A stretch of DNA of 64,000 nucleotides. It comes from Kiritimatiellia bacterium (GTDB lineage: Bacteria > Verrucomicrobiota > Kiritimatiellia > RFP12 > UBA1067). The stretch is taken from NCBI GenBank assembly GCA_017454745.1, contig JAFTCL010000009.1:1-64000 (forward strand). The letters run 5' to 3'. The notes below the pieces were generated by a model, which searched no databases, was not told the origin of the DNA, and saw only the letters and a list, made by a program, of their open reading frames with translations. Shown one piece after another: positions 26,044 to 34,319 of the stretch. Every line of letters begins with the position of its first letter. Positions within the stretch are counted from its first letter, which is position 1. The position numbers were made by a program, and so were the translations under genes.

Positions 26044-27033
26044 TTACTGGTACTCCTTGAGCCACTGCTGCAGGCCCTTCAAGAAAAGGTTTTTGGCCTC
26101 CGCCATACCGGCGGCAATCGTGCATCCGGCGGCGCGGTTGTGGCCGCCGCCGCCGAATCTCGCCGCAAGGTCCGAAGCGTTGTATGGTGCACGGGTGCGG
26201 ATGCTGATCCGGGTTTCGGGTTTGCCAACCGCGCCGTAGAAAAAGATCGCCACCCGGTTGCCGGCTACGCTGCGCGGGATATCCACCACATCTTCTACAT
26301 CCGCCTTGTGGCCGCCGGTCTCCTTAAAGTCTGCCGCCTCAAGAGTTATGGTGGCAATGGCGCCGTCGGCGGTGAAATCGAGGGTCTGGTATGCGCGGCG
26401 TTTCAGCTCGATCGCCGGAAGCGGAAAGGCGCAATAAAGCCGGTCGTTAATATAGGCGGTACGAACGCCGCAGGAAATCAAATCGGCTCCGCAGCGCAAG
26501 GTGGACGGCGCGGTGGATTCGTAGGCAAAGCGCCCGGTGTCGGTCACCACCGCCACCCACAACGCCTCGGCGGCGATACGGTCGAGCGACCAGCGGGCGG
26601 AACGGAACAGCTTCCAAATAATCTCGCCGGTGGACGACGCATTGCCTTCCACGTGGTTGAGGTCGGCGAAACGGGTGTTGGTGGCGTGATGGTCAATGCA
26701 GATTTTCCGCGGGCAAGCGTCAAACAATTCCCGAACCCGGTTGGGAATCCGGTCGGACGAAGCGCAATCCACCGCCACCGCGAGATCGAAATCCATCCCC
26801 TCGCACTCTTCCGGGGTTTTCAGTTCCTCGATACCTTCCAAAAACCCCGGACCGCCGAAACCATTCCTGTCGGCGGTCACCCCAACCGCCGAAATTCCGT
26901 TCCGGTTCAACTGGTGAGCCAAAGCGATAACACAACCCAAGGCATCTCCGTCCGGACGCACATGCCCGGTAATCATCACCAGGCGCGCCCCCCGCAGCGC
27001 CTCTAAAACCGATTTGATGGTATCGTTCCTCAT
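26044..27033 (-). CDS. nrnA: DHH/DHHA1 phosphoesterase, NrnA type (nanoRNase/pAp phosphatase)
   Basis: A 329-residue protein. It contains the DHH-family motifs GHVRPDGDALG (23-33), AVDCASSDR and IDHHATN (D114-H115-H116), followed by the DHHA1 motif FGGGGHNRAAG near the C-terminus. Length and layout match bifunctional oligoribonuclease/3'-phosphoadenosine-5'-phosphate phosphatases. The ATG at 27033 is taken instead of an upstream TTG (27048) because GGGAAAGG is well spaced for it. First gene of the nrnA/parvulin/hemW run. Confidence 0.9.
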   Translation of the reverse strand: MRNDTIKSVLEALRGARLVMITGHVRPDGDALGCVIALAHQLNRNGISAVGVTADRNGFGGPGFLEGIEELKTPEECEGMDFDLAVAVDCASSDRIPNRVRELFDACPRKICIDHHATNTRFADLNHVEGNASSTGEIIWKLFRSARWSLDRIAAEALWVAVVTDTGRFAYESTAPSTLRCGADLISCGVRTAYINDRLYCAFPLPAIELKRRAYQTLDFTADGAIATITLEAADFKETGGHKADVEDVVDIPRSVAGNRVAIFFYGAVGKPETRISIRTRAPYNASDLAARFGGGGHNRAAGCTIAAGMAEAKNLFLKGLQQWLKEYQ

Positions 27034-27064
27034 CAGTCCCTTTCCCAACTCAAAGACAACGACA

Positions 27065-27093
27065 ATGATAACTTAAAAAAACGGAAAAATCAA
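27065..27093 (-). promoter_or_regulatory. promoter of the nrnA operon
   Basis: On the minus strand: TTGATT (27093-27088), 17-bp spacer, TATCAT (27070-27065), about 30 nt upstream of the nrnA start. Confidence 0.6.
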
Positions 27094-27127
27094 GCGTCAT
27101 CTGCGGAATGGGGGGAGGCTAACTTGT

Positions 27128-27159
27128 AGGTAAGGCGCGGGGAAACGCTTTCCTTACCT
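27128..27159 (-). terminator. hairpin directly after the GH20 stop
   Basis: AGGTAAGG (27128-27135) pairs with CCTTACCT (27152-27159), overlapping the stop codon edge. No T-run follows on the minus strand, so this may be a 3'-end stabilising hairpin rather than an efficient terminator. Confidence 0.35.
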
Positions 27160-28649
27160 TAATTGTTTACCCACCAGCCGGGAGAGACCTGATAGTTCAG
27201 GAAGCCGGTATCTAGGTAGTCGTCCACCTTCATGTCCTGTCCGACCAGACGCAGGGAACGCTGGAAGGAGACATCGTGCGATACGGGCGACCCCCACGCC
27301 GCGAATGCGGAACCCGTGTACATCTTCTGCCAATTGCGTCCGAATAGATGATGCCACGTTGTCTCGATGAACCCGAATCCGCCGATCTTGACGATATGGT
27401 CCGCCATCGACTTCATCGACGTGTCATTCTCCCACGGACAGCAGGCGACCGAGAACCCATGTTCCTTGAAGTAGGTCATCGTAGGCCAATCGGTCAATGG
27501 GCCTTTCTTATGTTGAGCAGTGTCCTGATACTGCCAATCGCAAATGATTATGTCCTTGGGAAGTTTGTCGAGGATCGCCCCCGTCTCCTTGGTGCCGCAT
27601 ACAGTAAAACCCTTCCAGCGGGAATCCGCCTGGTCGAGCAGCATGTCGTGCCACATCATCGCGCGCGCCCCCCGCGACTTGACGAACTCCGCCAACCCGG
27701 AGATGTGCTTCAACACCAGTTCTTCGTTCGGCGTCTTGACGCACTCCGGGCAGGTCTGCCGAGCCGCTTCGTCGCAACCGATGTGGAAATAAGGGGGATT
27801 GCCGAAGTTCTCGTGCATCTCGGCGATCAGCTCGCGCAGAACGCGCTGCGTCTCGGGATTCGAGAGGCACCAGTTCCATCCCCCCGGCTCGAACAGCGGT
27901 TCGTATTCGGGATGGATGTCGAGCGCGCTGTGTTTGATCGTGCAGCCGCGCGCGGCAGAGGCATGACCGTAACAGTTAATCTGCGGAATAAGTGTGATGC
28001 CGATGTCTTTTCCGATGGCGACAAGACGGTTGACCTCCACCTTGGTCATGTTCGCCTGCGGCCAGGGCCACCAAGGATGTTTCTCGCTCTTGTACATCCC
28101 CCACGGCTCGATGATCGCGTAATTGAACTTCATCAGCGCCGCGAGACGGATGGCGCGTTCAATCTGCTGCGGACGCACCTCCGGGAACCAACAGAGATGG
28201 ATGGCACGGAACGAAAGATGCGGCGCGTCGGAAATCTTTAATGTCGGGAGAAGCATTCCCTCCGTCCTGACAGTGCCGCGTTTCGCGATCGCGATCTGTC
28301 GCAACGTGTAGGCGGCCCACCGCGTTCCAGCCAAGGTACGCGCGCTGATCTTCACACCATCCGCGCTCACCTCCGCCGCATACGCCTCGTCGCCCGGCTG
28401 CAAGGCGAGACCGGTCGTCCCTCCCGCCACCTTCGGGGAATGCGCTCCGTACCACTCGGCGAAATGGGCCTTCACCCACCCTGCCGCGGCGGGATCTGGA
28501 CACTCCACCGTGGCGGTGATGGTGTCGTCAAACGCCACCCAATTGCTTTTGTCCCAAGAGAAAGTCTGCGCCGCCAGTGCCGTCAGGCAGAGTGCCAACT
28601 GTAACACGGCGGCCGCAGCGACCGTACCGATCATCCTATTCGTTTTCAT
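27159..28649 (-). CDS. secreted GH20 beta-N-acetylhexosaminidase-like glycosidase
   Basis: A 496-residue protein with a signal peptide (about 1-27). An N-terminal GH20b-like domain (about 30-140) is followed by a TIM barrel starting LSFRAIHLCWFPE. The substrate-assisted catalytic pair is D293-E294 in FHIGCDEA, matching the HxGxDE signature of family GH20. It would remove terminal GlcNAc or GalNAc from glycans outside the cytoplasm. Length is at the short end, and the barrel ends near the C-terminus without extra modules. It is the last gene of a minus-strand glycan cluster, 119 bp after the GH2 gene. Substrate is not determined by the sequence. Confidence 0.85.
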   Translation of the reverse strand: MKTNRMIGTVAAAAVLQLALCLTALAAQTFSWDKSNWVAFDDTITATVECPDPAAAGWVKAHFAEWYGAHSPKVAGGTTGLALQPGDEAYAAEVSADGVKISARTLAGTRWAAYTLRQIAIAKRGTVRTEGMLLPTLKISDAPHLSFRAIHLCWFPEVRPQQIERAIRLAALMKFNYAIIEPWGMYKSEKHPWWPWPQANMTKVEVNRLVAIGKDIGITLIPQINCYGHASAARGCTIKHSALDIHPEYEPLFEPGGWNWCLSNPETQRVLRELIAEMHENFGNPPYFHIGCDEAARQTCPECVKTPNEELVLKHISGLAEFVKSRGARAMMWHDMLLDQADSRWKGFTVCGTKETGAILDKLPKDIIICDWQYQDTAQHKKGPLTDWPTMTYFKEHGFSVACCPWENDTSMKSMADHIVKIGGFGFIETTWHHLFGRNWQKMYTGSAFAAWGSPVSHDVSFQRSLRLVGQDMKVDDYLDTGFLNYQVSPGWWVNN

Positions 28650-28768
28650 GTTATCCTTTCATTCATTCCGTGAGCACAACCGTGACAGGCACGGCTCTCC
28701 CAACACAGGTAAAGCTTTCCTAAACTGAAGATTCCGGCCTGTTCCGCCTGACTGCGCAGGAGAAACTT

Positions 28769-31510
28769 TCAGTTTCTGTTCATCATGTCTTTCGTATCGG
28801 CATCAAGCCTGACGGCTTCCTCCGCTTCGACTGTTTTGCCCGAAAGAAAGATGTTTTCAAACCAATTCATGCCGACCTTCCACTTCGGCTTAAACGCTTC
28901 CGACGCGGCATAACGCCATAACGTACGACGGAAAAGCCTCGCGCCTGTGTTGTTGGCATCGAGGTTGAGCCCGCACGCGATCAATCGGCCCTGGCCAACC
29001 TGCACTTCGAAGAACGGCGAGATAAAATAAGAATGATGAAGATCCGGCACCACCGTAATGATCGGTCGGAAGTCCTTTGGCAAGCCCTCCAGACGATACG
29101 CGACCGCATTCTGTTTGCCGTAGGAAAAGAGCTGACGCCAAAACTCGTCGAGCCAATAGTCGCAACCCGTAGGCGCAAGAGCCGGATGGTCTGCGTCGAT
29201 CACGGCACCGAAACCGATGTGTTTGCGGTTCGTCGCGAAAAGTCCGGTGGACCAGTAGATCGGCATGAATGTCGTGATGTCGCTCTTGGCACTTTTACCG
29301 GTGTAGATCACTCGCCCGCCCGCCGCAAGAGCCTTCCCCGCCTTAGTAGAATCGGCCGTCACTAGAACACCATCCGGCGGCGGTTCCCCGACAGGAATGC
29401 GCGGCAACACATAGATGCGCCATGAGTTGTCACCGAAACGAAGTTCCGCCCGGCGAGGGGCGGAGAACGATTCCAGAGGAACGGAAATATCCCCAAGCTC
29501 CGCGAGTTCGCCGGGAGGTATCGGCCGCTTTGCCGCAACCCAACCCTCATGGATTCCAAACTCCCAACGCCAACGCGTCCCTTCCGGAATATCACCCGCG
29601 AGGCCGTTGCGAACGAGAAGCCGCGCCGTAAAGGTTTCGTTGGATGTCCAAAGAAACTTGGCGAACGCGGCGAGGCACGGCACGGGTCGCATCAGATTCG
29701 AAAAGGGCGGCACTTCCCCAAGCGCGGGTTTCGCGTCGAAAAATGCATCGTACCAACCGATCAGTGCCTCGCCTTGCCCGGTGTAGTCGCGCAGATCAAG
29801 ATACGTGATACCATTGCACGAAGGGGTACGAAGAAAACCTTCCGTCTCCAGCTTGTACAAGTGACGGCTCGTCTGCATGGAGGCGGAGTGGAATTCGTGC
29901 GCGAAACGGAAGGTGTTGTTCGAAACGGCGGCCTCGCGGAAAGCGGGCCAACGCCAGGGAACGAGAAGACCGTTGAACTTGGGGATCTGCTCGTCCCAGA
30001 CTGGATAGACCGGCCACTGCCCGATCTCGTGCGCGATCACGGGGATCGGGGCTTTCGAATAGACTGGCTCATAATCATAGTCTGCTCCGCCGCCAAGTTT
30101 GCCGCGCGTTGCGCCGATGCCGGGATAGTGGTGCGTCACCATGAAGTCATCGCTCGGAACCACCTTACGCGCGGTGGAACACATTGTGAACCGCCGCGGA
30201 TCGTAAGCCTTATGTTCAGACATCCACTTGTCGAGCGCATCAAAATTGCAGAATCCCAATTCGTTGCCGAATGTGGTGGCGACCATCGAGGGGTGGTTGC
30301 CGTAGGCATCGGAAACGGCCTTCAATTCGCGCCGCAACCAATCGTCAAGCGCATCATTGCCGTGTCCGGCGAAACTCGTTGGGAATCCTTTTTCGTTCCA
30401 GTAGCCGAGCTCGCAGAAAACCATCATGCCAAGTTCGTCGGCCGCCTCGAACGCGGCATCGGGAGGCGTCCACGTGTGGAGCAGGATCGCGTTCATACCG
30501 TTGTTGCGTTCGATGTTCAGGACACGCATCCATTCGCGTTTGGTCATGTCGGGATAACCGGTGAGCGGGAAAGCGCAGTTGTCGATGTCGGCGCGGACGA
30601 AAAGGGCGCGGCCGTTGAGCATGAGTCGGTTACCCTTGCGCCCGATTGTCCTGAAACCGAAGCACACGGTCTTTTCAAGACCGCTTTTCACGTCGCGGAA
30701 TATGACGGTATAGAGACGCGGATTGAACTCGTCCCACGCCTGCGGTTCCTCCGCGAGCGAGGCGTTCACCATGACACGCCCTTTGGCATAAGGCGACGGG
30801 GCAGTTTCGAATCCGGTGAAGGTAAGAGAGTCCGAGGTTATGCCCGCCACATCGGCGACGAAACCATCGGGCAATTCAAAGCGCACTTTGCGCCCGGCGG
30901 GGAAATCGGCAAAGACACGGACCGAATCGAGCGGGTTCACCTCACGCAGTTCGATTTTTCCGATTGCGCCGTTCCAGACGGATTGCATCCATTCTCCGTA
31001 GCCGTGCGCCTTCATCGCCACACCGTACCGTTTTGAGTTGTCGATCTCAATTTCAAAACAGTGCTCGCCCGGCGCAAGAGCGCCGGCTGGGATTCGGTGG
31101 ACGTGTGGCGTGCCGAGGGAGTCGCTGAAGCCGAAATCACGTCCGTCGATCTTCAGTCGGCTCGCCCACATCACGCGCTCAAGGAACACTTCAAGCGGTT
31201 TGGCGGCATCCTCGGCGGAAAGCGAAATCGTGCGCGAATAAACCGCCTTACCGTAGTACTTGTAACGTCGGGCGAGTCCGGTCTTGGCGGTACGCTCGGT
31301 GTAGGCGGCAAAGTGCGCGGACATCTGGAGCGTACCGAGTCCGGCATCGGCAAGCGTACCGGGAAGGCACACCTTGCCCGTGAAGTTAGTCCCGGCACAA
31401 TCCCATTCCCCCGAAAGGTCGAGACAGAACGGTTGTGCATAGGCCGACACGCACATCGTCGCGGAAAGCACAAATGCGGTGACGATAACGTTGTAGGCGA
31501 TCCGTTTCAT
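28769..31510 (-). CDS. secreted GH2-family glycoside hydrolase
   Basis: A 913-residue protein with a signal peptide (MKRIAYNVIVTAFVLSATMCVSAYA). The start at 31510 is chosen over an upstream in-frame ATG (31561) because AAAGGA precedes it and the signal peptide begins there. Order: jelly-roll sugar-binding domain (LDLSGEWDC...VYSRTISL), Ig-like linker, TIM barrel, then a C-terminal extension. The candidate acid/base is the Glu of FGNELG (near 417) and the candidate nucleophile the Glu of AHEIGQW (near 493). Activity may be beta-galactosidase, glucuronidase or mannosidase; the sequence alone does not decide. It neighbours GH20, GH89-like and hydrolase genes. Confidence 0.82.
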   Translation of the reverse strand: MKRIAYNVIVTAFVLSATMCVSAYAQPFCLDLSGEWDCAGTNFTGKVCLPGTLADAGLGTLQMSAHFAAYTERTAKTGLARRYKYYGKAVYSRTISLSAEDAAKPLEVFLERVMWASRLKIDGRDFGFSDSLGTPHVHRIPAGALAPGEHCFEIEIDNSKRYGVAMKAHGYGEWMQSVWNGAIGKIELREVNPLDSVRVFADFPAGRKVRFELPDGFVADVAGITSDSLTFTGFETAPSPYAKGRVMVNASLAEEPQAWDEFNPRLYTVIFRDVKSGLEKTVCFGFRTIGRKGNRLMLNGRALFVRADIDNCAFPLTGYPDMTKREWMRVLNIERNNGMNAILLHTWTPPDAAFEAADELGMMVFCELGYWNEKGFPTSFAGHGNDALDDWLRRELKAVSDAYGNHPSMVATTFGNELGFCNFDALDKWMSEHKAYDPRRFTMCSTARKVVPSDDFMVTHHYPGIGATRGKLGGGADYDYEPVYSKAPIPVIAHEIGQWPVYPVWDEQIPKFNGLLVPWRWPAFREAAVSNNTFRFAHEFHSASMQTSRHLYKLETEGFLRTPSCNGITYLDLRDYTGQGEALIGWYDAFFDAKPALGEVPPFSNLMRPVPCLAAFAKFLWTSNETFTARLLVRNGLAGDIPEGTRWRWEFGIHEGWVAAKRPIPPGELAELGDISVPLESFSAPRRAELRFGDNSWRIYVLPRIPVGEPPPDGVLVTADSTKAGKALAAGGRVIYTGKSAKSDITTFMPIYWSTGLFATNRKHIGFGAVIDADHPALAPTGCDYWLDEFWRQLFSYGKQNAVAYRLEGLPKDFRPIITVVPDLHHSYFISPFFEVQVGQGRLIACGLNLDANNTGARLFRRTLWRYAASEAFKPKWKVGMNWFENIFLSGKTVEAEEAVRLDADTKDMMNRN

Positions 31511-31571
31511 GCCATCCTTTCGTTCATGCTTGCCTGTAAATCCCCACTCTTCTCTCTTCACTCGTCACTCG

Positions 31572-31599
31572 TATCTCTTCACTCGTATCTCTTCACTCG
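31572..31599. repeat. short tandem repeat, two 14-bp units
   Basis: TATCTCTTCACTCG occurs twice in tandem, with further degenerate CTCTTCACTCG-like units on both sides (about 31550-31610). It spans the 3' end and stop codon of the minus-strand gene ending at 31593 and the spacer before the GH2 start. Confidence 0.7.
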
Positions 31600-32873
31600 C
31601 CACTCTTCCCCGTGGTCTTGAAGTCGTAAGCGCCGAGAATGCGGTTGGATTCGTCGGCGGCGGCAACCATCATCAGTTGGTAGGTCTTACCGTCCGGTGC
31701 AACGTCCACCACCGCATGAACACCCTCGAACGATTCGGGCGCGATCTCCTTCAGCCACGGCTCGTCGGCATCCGCCTCCCGGCGCAGTTTCGGGAACATA
31801 CCCGGCGCGTATAGACACGGCCATTTGGCCTGAGTGAGTCTGCGCATGGTGGGACGGTTCATGTGCTGCGCATGCCACACGCCCGCCAGAACCACCCGCG
31901 CCTTGAGCGCGTTCACGAGCGAGAGCGGCATCGTGTGATGACCGTGATGGTTGGCCTTGGCCACATCGACCTGCGGGCACTCCGGCGCGAGCGCGTCCTC
32001 AAAGTCCGCACGGGTTCCGTCCTCCCTCTTCACTCCGCCGGAAAAGTCTCCCGCCGTGAAATAGCGGAAATCGCCCAACGAAAGTACCATACCGATCGAA
32101 AGCGCGTTTTCGTCGAACCCTTTGCGTGTCCCTTTCGCGCCGGCAAGCGTTCCCAGATCGAGAACCGTACCATCGCGCTTGAGCACGCATCCGCGCGCGC
32201 AAAGCGGCGTAAACCCGAACGAGGCGCACCCGCCGTGAAGGGGACGAATCTGGTCGGAACCCTTCTCCAGACGGAAGCGTTCCACTTTGATACCCCTTCG
32301 TTCGGCCTCCTTATAGACGAGCCGGATGTGCCCCACCGCGCCGCCATCATAAGAATCCTCCCGCTGCGTGGGATCGTTCGTGTCGGGCCAGGACCTGTCA
32401 ATGAATGTGCCGAAGTCGAGGTAATCCATCGCCTCGCCGATCCCGCTCAACCAGTATTGACCGTTTGCGCCTCTCTTCGCGCCAGCCCCGGGCATGCCCG
32501 AATGGTCGTTGTGATAGTGTGTGAGCAGGAAGTAATCGACCTTCTTCCCGTTGGGGTTCTCGCGCAGAATGTAACGTGCGGACCATTCCCCGGCGCGGCG
32601 CGAATCGTCGGGAAGGTGCGGTGTCGCATCGCGACCGCCGAATGAGAAGTCGCCGCAGTCAATCAGAAGCGAGGTGCCGTCGGGGAACACATGGAACGTG
32701 GTTTCAGACCGTCCGTTGTAAAGGATGTGGATACGGAAATGGCCCTTCTCCCATTTCGGCAAAATTCCGCCCGCAAGCGGATGCCGCGCCATCTCGGCCC
32801 AAACGTCCATGCCCGCCCCCCAGATCCCGGCAGCCGCGACTCCCCGTGAAAGAAACGTTCGTCTGTCAATCAT
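31593..32873 (-). CDS. Tat-exported metallo-beta-lactamase-fold hydrolase
   Basis: A 426-residue protein with an N-terminal Tat-type signal (DRRTFLSRGVAAAG). The MBL-fold metal site HYHNDH (H119, H121, D123, H124) lies in FLLTHYHNDHSG, and later GDFSGG and ANHHGHH provide further likely ligands. The second ATG (32873) is preferred because the ribosome site GGGAG directly abuts the first. The fold is similar to ComEC-type/competence MBL hydrolases (NHHGHH motif). Substrate is unknown. It sits inside the glycan cluster, just upstream of the GH2 gene. Its C-terminal codons run into a short tandem repeat. Confidence 0.8.
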   Translation of the reverse strand: MIDRRTFLSRGVAAAGIWGAGMDVWAEMARHPLAGGILPKWEKGHFRIHILYNGRSETTFHVFPDGTSLLIDCGDFSFGGRDATPHLPDDSRRAGEWSARYILRENPNGKKVDYFLLTHYHNDHSGMPGAGAKRGANGQYWLSGIGEAMDYLDFGTFIDRSWPDTNDPTQREDSYDGGAVGHIRLVYKEAERRGIKVERFRLEKGSDQIRPLHGGCASFGFTPLCARGCVLKRDGTVLDLGTLAGAKGTRKGFDENALSIGMVLSLGDFRYFTAGDFSGGVKREDGTRADFEDALAPECPQVDVAKANHHGHHTMPLSLVNALKARVVLAGVWHAQHMNRPTMRRLTQAKWPCLYAPGMFPKLRREADADEPWLKEIAPESFEGVHAVVDVAPDGKTYQLMMVAAADESNRILGAYDFKTTGKSGE

Positions 32874-32927
32874 GTTCATCTCCCTTTCTACGCCGATTAC
32901 CCGCTTTTCATATCGGAATTAATTATG

Positions 32928-32936
32928 ATAATACCA
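32928..32936 (-). promoter_or_regulatory. extended -10 element upstream of the MBL hydrolase
   Basis: Minus strand TGGTATTAT (32936-32928) within TTTTTGGTATTATCATAAT, closely matching TTTTTGGTACTATATCATAA at 10690. A second minus-strand TGGTATCAT is at 33090-33082. No strong -35 is visible. The 32880-33191 gap holds these elements and the inverted repeat at 33114; I see no gene in it. Confidence 0.5.
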
Positions 32937-33113
32937 AAAATTAGGTAAAAGGGGAATACTTTATCCAACAAAAAAAGATTATCTTTTCGCCAAAAACCGG
33001 TTGTTTGCCCAATTATTGGGCCGTAAAAGGGGACTTGGCATAAAGAATCGCCGATATTACCATTCCTTGGTAAGATGTGCTATGATACCATAATCATCAT
33101 GAGGAATGCAACT

Positions 33114-33164
33114 GACTTTTGGATCAACTAAACATGATTTTACGATTTAGTTGACCCAAAAGTC
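33114..33164. repeat. long inverted repeat IR1 downstream of the phosphoesterase
   Basis: GACTTTTGGATCAACTAAA (33114-33132) pairs with TTTAGTTGACCCAAAAGTC (33146-33164) with a single G-T exception; loop 13 nt. It starts 27 nt after the stop of the gene at 33192. No T-run follows in either direction. It resembles IR2 at 36970 in the segment TTTTACGAT...GTTGAC. Confidence 0.7.
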
Positions 33165-33191
33165 GTAACTGCAGCGTTGATCCCGCTTCCG

Positions 33192-34271
33192 TTAAAGATT
33201 TAACGAAACGTCCGCGCTTTGTACAACCGGACGAATCTCGCGCCCGTCGTTGTCACAAACCGGATATCCCGCATCCTTGGGCGTAACCCCGAAAAGCCAG
33301 TCGGCCTTTGAACCTTCGATCCGCATTCGTCCGTTCGGCCAAAGCGTGAGGATTCCCGAAATCGGCGAGGTCCAGCCAAGGGTATGCGGCGCGCCGGTAT
33401 GGTTCGCCACATATTCGGCGGGATATTTGTCGTGTGCCTTGCCGAAATACTGATAGTTGGCACTGTTGACATCCCAATAGAAGATGCCGTCGAGGAGTCG
33501 GAGATTGTCGCTGTGGAGATGCCCGTTCATCACCAGACGGACGGTTCCGGGACGTTTCGCGTTCGCCTCGTTGAAGATCGCGCGCACTTCGGCGGAGTTT
33601 TTCACCGGGTCGCCTCTGCCTCGCTCGAAACTTTGGTGCGAAAGGACGACGCAGGGAAGCGGAGAACCGACGATTGTCGACCGGAGCCATTCCATCTCCT
33701 CGGGCGGAATCCATGTTATCGAAGCACCCTTACCGGGCCTGAAATAGTTGCCGTTCGCATAGTGAACGAACTTACCGTCCGCAGTGCGGATATAATTGGG
33801 ATCGGCGATCACGAACCGGAAACCGCCCTTGTCAAACGAGTAGTGTCCGGCGGGCATCCGGTACGCCTCGCACGTCTCGCGGTAATCGTTTTGGTCCTGG
33901 TCGTGGTTGCCGAGAATGTGGTAACCTGGAATCTTGGAACTGCCATACAACTTTAGATAGTCTTTCTGCCAATCCTTGCGGACGCCGTGCATGAAGTCGC
34001 CGCAATGGATCATCATGTCGCACCGCTCGCGTTCCGCGCGCGCCATGATACGTTCAAGGAAAGACGTATTCTCCGTGTTCGGCCACTTGTTGCGCTCATA
34101 GTGGATGTCCGAAAAAACGCAAACCTTGAGCGGACCGCTCTCCGCCGCCGGGGGCTCCGCCCCGGCCCGGATGGCGCCAGCCACCCCTGCGGCGGCGATT
34201 CCGGCAAGGAACCCGCGTCTGTCAATCTTCATCGAATCCGCCGAATAACGTAATCCAGTGCTGTTTTTCAT
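33192..34271 (-). CDS. Tat-exported calcineurin-like metallophosphoesterase
   Basis: A 359-residue protein with an N-terminal Tat signal (KIDRRGFLAGIAAAGVAG). Metallophosphoesterase motifs appear in order: FSDIHYE, HCGDFMHG, LGNHD, SHQSFE and GHLHSD. The ATG at 34271 is preferred over the one 6 nt upstream because AAGGAGG is then 7 nt away. It lies 48 bp after the GH89-like gene and is probably cotranscribed with it. It may act on phosphorylated sugars or phosphodiesters released from glycans, which is an inference from the neighbours. Confidence 0.85.
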   Translation of the reverse strand: MKNSTGLRYSADSMKIDRRGFLAGIAAAGVAGAIRAGAEPPAAESGPLKVCVFSDIHYERNKWPNTENTSFLERIMARAERERCDMMIHCGDFMHGVRKDWQKDYLKLYGSSKIPGYHILGNHDQDQNDYRETCEAYRMPAGHYSFDKGGFRFVIADPNYIRTADGKFVHYANGNYFRPGKGASITWIPPEEMEWLRSTIVGSPLPCVVLSHQSFERGRGDPVKNSAEVRAIFNEANAKRPGTVRLVMNGHLHSDNLRLLDGIFYWDVNSANYQYFGKAHDKYPAEYVANHTGAPHTLGWTSPISGILTLWPNGRMRIEGSKADWLFGVTPKDAGYPVCDNDGREIRPVVQSADVSLNL

Positions 34272-34319
34272 CAACATTCCTCCTTAAACTGTCAACCCGT
34301 CTACCGTTTCCCCATCGTT

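Noticed and set aside
25768..27006. 412-residue plus-strand frame opposite nrnA
   Set aside because: Shadow of nrnA, whose DHH and DHHA1 motifs are intact on the minus strand.
29549..31036. 495-residue plus-strand frame opposite the GH2 gene
   Set aside because: It mirrors the minus-strand GH2 coding sequence, has an Arg/His/Gly-rich composition and no recognisable motif.
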